Source: Microcaldota archaeon
Lineage (GTDB): Archaea; Iainarchaeota; Iainarchaeia; Iainarchaeales; JAGVWC01
NCBI GenBank assembly: GCA_018813975.1
Contig: JAHJAQ010000095.1
Coordinates: 1 to 20,481, forward strand
DNA length: 20,481 nucleotides
Direction of reading: 5' to 3'
The translations under genes were made by a program, and so were the position numbers. The notes beneath the pieces were generated by a model. It ran no database searches, was not told the DNA's origin, and saw nothing but the letters and a program-made list of their open reading frames with translations. The stretch's first letter is position 1. Every line of letters starts with the position of its first letter. Below, piece after piece: positions 13,870 through 18,695 of this stretch.

Positions 13870-15429
13870 TTAGAGTTCTTCTTGTTGAATGCGATGTATA
13901 ATACTGTGAGAATCGGAATAATAGTGCTGCATGAGATCCGCTACATCATCGTGTTCCATGATGCCCTTATGCACCATCCATTCTAAAATGCGTTGTCGAA
14001 CCAATAATTCTTTTTTTAAGTCGTTTTTGGATAAAGAAGTGCGTTCTGATAACAATTCAAAAACATGACTGGGCGTTTCCGTTCTTTTCAAGTGATCAGT
14101 AGAGCGTTGCCATTGAAACAAGGTGGCCTGCAAGGGCTTTCCTTCTAAAGGAGATAATTCTGCGATTTGAGAAACACGCCTTACCACGCCTTTTCCGGGC
14201 AAAAACAATTTTACTTGAACCACAACCAAATTCAATAAGGGCACCATGACCTCTGCTACATTCATGGGTGCTTGTTGCAAGCGCAATAACATTTCGCGCG
14301 CGGTATTCGAGTGCAAGGTTCCCAATAAACCACGATGACCCGTATCCATTGCCACAAACATTGTTTGGGCTTCTTCTCCACGAACTTCTCCCACGATCAG
14401 CCTATCCGGCCGCATGCGAAGCGCATTTCGCAATAAGTCATCCATGGAAACTGCTTCTCGATCCCCGCTTTTGGGTCGAGCTTCCATGCGCACCCAATTC
14501 TCGCGGTCACCCAAATCCAATTCCAAGGTATCTTCAATGGAAACAATACGATCGGAAAACCGACTAAAAGAAGCCAGGGCGTTCAACGTAGTGGTTTTAC
14601 CACTGCTAGTCCCCCCCGTCACAATCAAGTTCATGGGTTCTAAACCAAGTCCTTCCACCATTAACCACAAAAAAGCCGCGGCTTCACTTGAAATGGTTCC
14701 ATTTTCAATCAAATTTACCATGGACAACGGAATTTTGAAAAACTTTCGAATCGTTAAAGTAGAGCCATCAGGCGTAACCGTTGAAATAGTAGCATTAACC
14801 CTGCTTCCATCAGACAATCGTGCATCCAGTAAGGGATGATCTTCATCAAATGGTTTTCCAACAGAACGGGCAATTCGAGTTACCAATGAATGTAAGTGAG
14901 TGGGAATAGAAAAAACCAAGTTTGTTTTGCACATGCCATGCCTGCGATGAATCACAAAAACCGCTTTTTTCAATCCATTTACCATGATTTCTTCCAAAGA
15001 AGCTTCATGCAATAAAGGAGATAACACACCAAAACCAATAGAATTATCGACCGCTAGAGAAGCCATGTTTTTATGGTGCTCTAGTTTTGGAAAAAAACCC
15101 GCTAGCAACAAGGTCAAATCGCTTTTTAGGGAATCCAATTGAGATAGTAAAGGCATTTTTTCCAGGGCACCCCATGCGTGAACTTGTTGAATCACATGCT
15201 TGAAAAAATCATCTGCAAATTTGGCAGACACTTTGGGAAGGTCTTCTCGCAAACCCGAGATACCAATCTTTCCAGAAATCGCCTTGGACAACAATAAGGC
15301 AAGCTTTTTTTCTTCTGCAGTTAATGCCAATGACTGTACTTCAAGCAAATTATAGGGAAAACCTTTGAAAACCGAAAAAGATTTGTTTTCGACTTCCAAT
15401 CTTTCGCCTTTTACCTCTTCCAAGGCCAT
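13870..15429 (-). CDS. Type II/IV secretion (archaeal pilus) ATPase, GspE/TadA family
   Basis: A 519-residue hexameric-type motor ATPase for assembling pilus-like fibres or secretion. Motifs (numbering from this start): the N-domain element EASLEEIMVNG (about 142-152); Walker A GGTSSGKTT (272-280); Asp box RIVSIEDTLELDL; Walker B-type RLIVGEVRGEE (343-353); His box GLLGTLHSNTAREML. The N-terminal 120 residues are family-variable, and the C-terminus has a helical extension with acidic residues typical of archaeal members. The ATG at 15429 is chosen because an AGGTG site lies 6 nt upstream; reading from GTG 15438 would use that site itself as the codon. No TadC/GspF membrane partner is adjacent. 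It may power the pilin operon at 199-5102 in trans. Confidence 0.93.
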   Translation of the reverse strand: MALEEVKGERLEVENKSFSVFKGFPYNLLEVQSLALTAEEKKLALLLSKAISGKIGISGLREDLPKVSAKFADDFFKHVIQQVHAWGALEKMPLLSQLDSLKSDLTLLLAGFFPKLEHHKNMASLAVDNSIGFGVLSPLLHEASLEEIMVNGLKKAVFVIHRRHGMCKTNLVFSIPTHLHSLVTRIARSVGKPFDEDHPLLDARLSDGSRVNATISTVTPDGSTLTIRKFFKIPLSMVNLIENGTISSEAAAFLWLMVEGLGLEPMNLIVTGGTSSGKTTTLNALASFSRFSDRIVSIEDTLELDLGDRENWVRMEARPKSGDREAVSMDDLLRNALRMRPDRLIVGEVRGEEAQTMFVAMDTGHRGLLGTLHSNTAREMLLRLQQAPMNVAEVMVPLLNLVVVQVKLFLPGKGVVRRVSQIAELSPLEGKPLQATLFQWQRSTDHLKRTETPSHVFELLSERTSLSKNDLKKELLVRQRILEWMVHKGIMEHDDVADLMQHYYSDSHSIIHRIQQEEL

Positions 15430-15435
15430 TAAAAA

Positions 15436-15440
15436 CACCT
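15436..15440 (-). promoter_or_regulatory. Shine-Dalgarno site of the secretion ATPase
   Basis: Minus strand AGGTG, 6 nt before the ATG at 15429; it overlaps the in-frame GTG at 15438, arguing against that codon as the start. Confidence 0.55.
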
Positions 15441-15466
15441 AAACAAGATTAATAATAAACAATTCG

Positions 15467-15477
15467 CATATATATAA
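15467..15477 (+). promoter_or_regulatory. TATA box for cca
   Basis: CATATATATAA centred 25-30 bp before the ATG at 15500. On the other strand the same AT-rich gap (15441-15480) also serves the divergent ATPase gene. Confidence 0.55.
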
Positions 15478-15499
15478 CCCTTTCAGGAAGCGATTGACA

Positions 15500-16864
15500 A
15501 TGAAGCGTATTCTCGAAAAAGTACTAGTCCAAATCGTTCCAAGTGCACAAGAAAGCCAACAAGAAAAAAAAATTGCCCAAGAACTCGAACAAAAAATAAA
15601 AAAAATTGAGGGCAAGCACGTGGATGTGCGATTATTAGGTTCTCTTGCAAGAAACACGCACTTGCGCGGAGACCGCGACTTGGACTTATTTGTTTTTTTC
15701 CCCAAAAAATTATCGCGCACAGAATTTGAAAAAGAAGGATTGCGCATTGGCAAAAAAGTACTCAAAGGCAATTTTTGGGAAGAAGCCTATTCCGAACACC
15801 CTTACATTCGCGGCACCTACAAAGGACACGATGTTGAAATTGTTCCCACATACAAAATCAAAGGCATTCACGAAAAAAAATCCAGTGTAGACCGAACGCC
15901 CTTTCACCACCAATACCTGGGAAAAAAAATGATGGGCAAACAAAAAAACGAGGTTCGATTATTAAAACGATTTTTAAAAGGCATTCAAGCATATGGAGCG
16001 GATACTCACTATAATAGCTTTTCGGGATACGCTGCAGAATTATTAATTATTAATTACAAGTCTTTTGCTCAAACCATTCGTGCAATATCCAAGTGGAAAA
16101 CACCACTTGTAATTGACTTGGAAAAATACTGGAAACCAAAAACCTGCCAAAAACAATTTCCTCATTTTCCATTGATTTTGATTGACCCCACCGATCCCAA
16201 TCGAAACGTAGCAGCCGCACTATCAGCTGAACAACTAGAACGCATTATTCGCGCTAGCAAATCCTTTTTGAAAAAACCATCCCTATCATTCTTTTTTCCA
16301 GCTCCCACCAAACCATGGAACCCCACTAAAATACGCCAAAAGGGAAAACAACAAAAAATCATTGGAATCGCTTTAGGATATCCGGCCAAAACCATTTCCG
16401 ATATTGTGTGGGCCCAACTGAATCGTTTAACCAAAAAAATGAAAATATTCTTTGATCAATTTGATTTTGAAATAAAAAGAATTCAAGCATTTACAAACGA
16501 AAAAAACAGTATCGTGGTATTGGCGACTCTAAAAGAAAACCGCTTGCCTTCAATCCAAAAAAGAATCGGGCCATTTGCAGGCGATACAGAGAATGTAAAA
16601 CGATTTTTGAAAAAACACCGAATCACACACTACAAAACCCAAAAAGGCCATGTAATGCTAGAAACCAAACGAAAAATCCGATCGGCAAAAGATTGTTTAA
16701 AACTGTTTTTGAAAGAAAGTGCTATAACCACTAGACCGCCGCTTCAAAAAGCATTCCAAAAAAAGAAACTATTAACAAGCGAAAACTTGGGAAAAGAAAC
16801 CAAAAAAAACAAAGGCTTACGAATTTTTGCCACTGAATTCTTGAAAAAAGAAACACGGTTTTAA
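15500..16864 (+). CDS. cca: CCA tRNA nucleotidyltransferase (class I, archaeal)
   Basis: A 454-residue enzyme that adds or repairs the 3' CCA of tRNAs without an RNA template. The nucleotidyltransferase domain shows GSLARNTHLRGDRDLDLFVFFP (about 47-68), with the DxD metal pair at residues 60 and 62, then EHPYIRGTYKGHDVEIVPTYKI and SSVDRTPFHHQYL. It continues with the class I body: NEVRLLKRFLKGIQAYGAD, FSGYAAELLIINY, LIDPTDPNRNVAAALS. The third metal carboxylate, usually Asp in archaeal enzymes (VDVVP), is Glu here (VEIVP). The ATG at 15500 is chosen from TATA spacing; the TTG at 15494 is two codons upstream. The tRNA-Arg in this window does not encode CCA, so it depends on this enzyme. Confidence 0.96.
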   Translation: MKRILEKVLVQIVPSAQESQQEKKIAQELEQKIKKIEGKHVDVRLLGSLARNTHLRGDRDLDLFVFFPKKLSRTEFEKEGLRIGKKVLKGNFWEEAYSEHPYIRGTYKGHDVEIVPTYKIKGIHEKKSSVDRTPFHHQYLGKKMMGKQKNEVRLLKRFLKGIQAYGADTHYNSFSGYAAELLIINYKSFAQTIRAISKWKTPLVIDLEKYWKPKTCQKQFPHFPLILIDPTDPNRNVAAALSAEQLERIIRASKSFLKKPSLSFFFPAPTKPWNPTKIRQKGKQQKIIGIALGYPAKTISDIVWAQLNRLTKKMKIFFDQFDFEIKRIQAFTNEKNSIVVLATLKENRLPSIQKRIGPFAGDTENVKRFLKKHRITHYKTQKGHVMLETKRKIRSAKDCLKLFLKESAITTRPPLQKAFQKKKLLTSENLGKETKKNKGLRIFATEFLKKETRF

Positions 16865-16890
16865 AGTGGACAAAAAAAGAAAGTGAACGG

Positions 16891-17304
16891 CTAGCTGTCA
16901 AAAAAGTTTTTCTTAGTTTTAAACGCTTCGATTGACAATTCACAGCCATTGAATAGTGGCTTTGGTAAGGAGTCTACTGAAAACCAGTTCCAGTTCTCGC
17001 TCTTTTCCGGTTCTAATGTCTGTGGCTCGCCAGATTTCCAATCCGCTATCAGACCCACATGGCAATAATGCTTTCCAACATATTGCTTTAAATTAGCCAA
17101 AAACAAAAAACGAATGTTTTGGATTTCGATTCCACATTCTTCCCTGGTTTCACGCCTTGCACACCCTTTAAAGGATTCTCCAAACTCTAAATGGCCACCA
17201 GGAAATGCAAATTCTCCAGCACCATGTGCATTTTTACGCTTAGCCAATAAGATTTTCCCATTCTTAAAAATCATTACGCCAACGCCAACTTTCAGATTAT
17301 TCAC
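16891..17304 (-). CDS. Nudix hydrolase
   Basis: A 137-residue Nudix protein. The Nudix box is complete: G37 to I59 reads GHLEFGESFKGCARRETREE followed by CGI, fitting G-x5-E-x7-REU-x-EE-x-G-U, with metal-binding E52, E55 and E56. Upstream VGVGVMIFKNGKILLAKRK and the context HGAGEFAFPGG match the group that cleaves oxidised or non-canonical nucleoside diphosphate/triphosphates or dinucleotide polyphosphates; the exact substrate cannot be read. The frame is open to 17520, but that part runs through the 3' exon and intron of the tRNA gene, so it cannot be the real N-terminus. GTG 17304 gives the family's normal beginning; GTG 17331 and TTG 17316 are alternatives. It could be co-transcribed downstream of the tRNA. 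Confidence 0.85.
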   Translation of the reverse strand: MNNLKVGVGVMIFKNGKILLAKRKNAHGAGEFAFPGGHLEFGESFKGCARRETREECGIEIQNIRFLFLANLKQYVGKHYCHVGLIADWKSGEPQTLEPEKSENWNWFSVDSLPKPLFNGCELSIEAFKTKKNFFDS

Positions 17305-17344
17305 AGCCTCTGCCAACTTTTCAACTCCCACGTTTAGCCTTGTC

Positions 17345-17371
17345 GGGTTATTGAGCAAAGCGAAATAACCC
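17345..17371 (-). other. Hairpin between tRNA-Arg and the Nudix gene
   Basis: GGGTTATT and AATAACCC, an 8-bp perfect stem around an 11-nt loop, in the transcript that runs from the tRNA toward the Nudix start. It may be a processing or termination structure, or a leader element. Confidence 0.4.
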
Positions 17372-17385
17372 TTACATCTCGGCAC

Positions 17386-17403
17386 CACCGCTCGAAAGCG
17401 GTG
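17386..17403 (-). other. UUCG-capped hairpin just after tRNA-Arg
   Basis: On the minus strand CACCGCT-TTCG-AGCGGTG: a 7-bp GC-rich stem with a UUCG tetraloop starting 2 nt after the discriminator base. It is probably a transcript-stability or 3'-processing structure. Confidence 0.5.
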
Positions 17404-17405
17404 AG

Positions 17406-17623
17406 CGGGCCCGGAGAGACTCGAACTCCCAACCTGCCGGTAACCTCCAAAACCCCCACGACAATTTATTGTTATAAAAACAATTGCCCAAAGGAAAAGA
17501 CCAATGGCCTTTTTTGACAACCTTTCCCAATTGACGAAGCCATGCCCAAAGGGCTTTTTTTCGCCAACCTTTTGAAAAAAGGTTGGTCCGAAGCCGGCTG
17601 CACTTCCGTTATGCTACGAGCCC
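17406..17623 (-). tRNA. tRNA-Arg(UCG) with a 146-nt intron at 37/38
   Basis: Two exons form a full cloverleaf. 5' exon 17623-17588: acceptor GGGCTCG, TA, D-arm GCAT-AACGGAA-GTGC, A26, anticodon stem GCCGG, loop bases CTTCGG. 3' exon 17441-17406: A38, stem CCGGC, variable AGGTT, T-arm GGGAG-TTCGAGT-CTCTC, acceptor CGGGCCC, discriminator G. All stems pair (acceptor 7 bp with one G-U, anticodon 5 bp). Anticodon 34-36 is TCG, reading CGA arginine codons, which are frequent in the neighbouring genes. CCA is not encoded. The cut sites fit a bulge-helix-bulge: loop CTTC pairs with GAGG of the intron, giving bulges GG^A and TT^A, as expected for archaeal splicing endonuclease. A TATA-like CCTAAAAAA lies near 17650-17658. 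Confidence 0.87.
17442..17587 (-). other. Intron of tRNA-Arg(UCG)
   Basis: 146 nt, long for an archaeal tRNA intron and without a credible protein. It starts (minus strand) with a 10-bp hairpin, CCAACCTTTT-TTC-AAAAGGTTGG, immediately after the 5' splice bulge. It then has GCCC-TTT-GGGC next to an A-run. The piece 17556-17585 is identical to 11766-11795 upstream of elp3. Confidence 0.75.
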
Positions 17624-17689
17624 AATTAGCGAATTGTAGTGCAAAGGGGTTTTTTAGGACAATGGTTGCGAGTTTGAAAAAAACAAACG

Positions 17690-17697
17690 TTAATATT
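17690..17697 (+). promoter_or_regulatory. TATA-like box for the 17722 gene
   Basis: TTAATATT centred about 28 bp before the ATG at 17722; no Shine-Dalgarno site. It supports this start over upstream in-frame Met codons that lie in the tRNA region. Confidence 0.4.
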
Positions 17698-17721
17698 GGG
17701 GTTTTGTTCTCTACTAATAAT

Positions 17722-18123
17722 ATGCCCAGAAAAACAGTGAAAACAAGCCAAACCGCGACACAAGTGATCAAAAACGAGTGGATTCTAAACAAGCCACTCA
17801 AAACCACAATAGATGTTTTTAAATGGGTGGAAAGCCATAAAGAAGAACTCGAAAAAAACATTCGGCAACATTCTTCTTTTTTAGCAGCTTGCGGAGAAGC
17901 CAATGTAACGCCTCAAAAAAAGTTTCAAGAACTCATGCAAAACCTGCTGAATCCACCAGACTTTTTTTGGATGGAATTTAGCCAAACCTTTAAACAGACT
18001 ATTGGCGCATATTCCCAACACATGGGCATTTCAGAAGAAGAACGAAAAAAGTTCATTGAAAACTCGGTTTTTAGTTCTTTTTCGCGTATTATTCGCTTGC
18101 CCTTGAATAAAAAGCTGGCATAG
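17722..18123 (+). CDS. Hypothetical helical protein
   Basis: A 133-residue protein I do not recognise, beginning MPRKTVKTSQTATQVIKNEW. Its composition (many Lys, Glu, Gln, Phe and Trp; few Gly or Pro) suggests a mostly alpha-helical soluble protein, with amphipathic segments such as TTIDVFKWVESHKEELEKNI and PDFFWMEFSQTFKQTIGAYS. It has no signal peptide, membrane helix or recognisable catalytic motif. The frame is open back to 17542, but those 60 codons cover the tRNA 5' exon and intron edge, and a TATA-like box sits between them and the ATG at 17722. It precedes the zinc-ribbon and EF1-beta genes by 94 bp, so a link to translation is only a positional hint. Confidence 0.5.
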   Translation: MPRKTVKTSQTATQVIKNEWILNKPLKTTIDVFKWVESHKEELEKNIRQHSSFLAACGEANVTPQKKFQELMQNLLNPPDFFWMEFSQTFKQTIGAYSQHMGISEEERKKFIENSVFSSFSRIIRLPLNKKLA

Positions 18124-18205
18124 GACCCTCTTTTCTTTTTAATGGTTTTGGTAGCAAAAATTTCTTAGAAACAGCATCAACCGATTTTTTTGAAAACAAA
18201 TAATT

Positions 18206-18212
18206 GGAGTGA
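18206..18212 (+). promoter_or_regulatory. Shine-Dalgarno site of the zinc-ribbon gene
   Basis: GGAGTGA, 5 nt before the GTG at 18218. It selects this GTG over the in-frame GTG at 18209, which overlaps the site itself. Confidence 0.65.
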
Positions 18213-18217
18213 AAAAC

Positions 18218-18370
18218 GTGAAAACTTGTACAACCTGTAATCGAGAAGTCTCACAAGACTATGTAGAATTCAAATGTCCGGATGGCGCGGGAAAAGTTAT
18301 TCGATGCTATACATGCCGCAAAAATGCACGACCATATTCCTGCGGCAAAAATGAGTTTATAGGACCATAA
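18218..18370 (+). CDS. Small zinc-ribbon protein (archaeal translation-associated, HVO_2753-like)
   Basis: A 50-residue protein, MKTCTTCNREVSQDYVEFKC continuing to IRCYTCRKNARPYSC and ending NEFIGP. It matches the small archaeal zinc-ribbon family annotated as RNA-binding/translation-associated, in which four CxxC or CPxC knuckles form two zinc sites and the chain ends in GFxGP. Here two knuckles are intact (C4/C7 and C30/C33), while the other two keep only one cysteine each (C20 in CPDG, C42 in SCGKN). So one zinc site seems complete and the second lost. The GTG start has a strong GGAGTGA site. The stop is 12 bp before the EF1-beta start, so they are co-transcribed. The conserved pairing with EF1-beta supports the translation role. 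Confidence 0.75.
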   Translation: MKTCTTCNREVSQDYVEFKCPDGAGKVIRCYTCRKNARPYSCGKNEFIGP

Positions 18371-18382
18371 CGGGGCAACAGT

Positions 18383-18643
18383 ATGGGCAAAACACTTGTA
18401 TTATACAAGATTAGTATTTCCGACATGGAACAATTGGAAACTGTTTTGCACACCATAAAAGAAATTAGTACGGGCGAAGTAAAAGATGTACAAAAAGAAC
18501 CCATCGGATTTGGCATTGAAATCATAAAAGCGGCCATACTTATTCCAGAAAAACAAGACGAAGTATTAGATGCCGTTACCCAAGCCCTCAAACAGATTCC
18601 CAATGTGGAGAATGTAGAAGTCATTGGAATGAACCTAGTATGA
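18383..18643 (+). CDS. ef1b: Elongation factor 1-beta (aEF1B)
   Basis: An 86-residue guanine-nucleotide exchange factor that recharges EF1A with GTP during translation elongation. It has the compact ferredoxin-like fold of the archaeal family: opening strand GKTLVLYKISISD, the segment EVKDVQKEPIGFGIEIIKAAILIPE (conserved EPIxFGL/I core, about residues 38-63), a helix and a closing strand IPNVENVEVIGMNLV. Length is normal (85-95 in archaea). It sits 12 bp after the zinc-ribbon gene with no separate promoter visible. rad50 begins 52 bp later and probably has its own TATA-like element. Confidence 0.92.
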   Translation: MGKTLVLYKISISDMEQLETVLHTIKEISTGEVKDVQKEPIGFGIEIIKAAILIPEKQDEVLDAVTQALKQIPNVENVEVIGMNLV

Positions 18644-18664
18644 CTTCTACATAACTACTTTTGG

Positions 18665-18670
18665 TTTTAA
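18665..18670 (+). promoter_or_regulatory. TATA-like box for rad50
   Basis: TTTTAA centred about 28 bp before the ATG at 18696; weak but at the spacing seen for the other leaderless genes here. Confidence 0.4.
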
Positions 18671-18695
18671 CAATTTTTTATTAGTATACTTATAC

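Noticed and set aside
17305..17520. Extended N-terminus of the Nudix protein
   Set aside because: The extension lies over the tRNA-Arg 3' exon, part of its intron and two hairpins; the Nudix family begins at about VGVGVMI.
17442..17587. Homing endonuclease or self-splicing intron in the tRNA
   Set aside because: 146 nt is too short for either, and the junction matches the archaeal endonuclease type of tRNA intron.
17406..17623. Split tRNA made from two separate transcripts
   Set aside because: Both halves are in the right order on one strand, 146 nt apart, with a bulge-helix-bulge at 37/38; an ordinary intron explains it.
17542..17721. Extended N-terminus of the 17722 protein
   Set aside because: It crosses the tRNA 5' exon and intron in antisense, and a TATA-like box lies just before ATG 17722.
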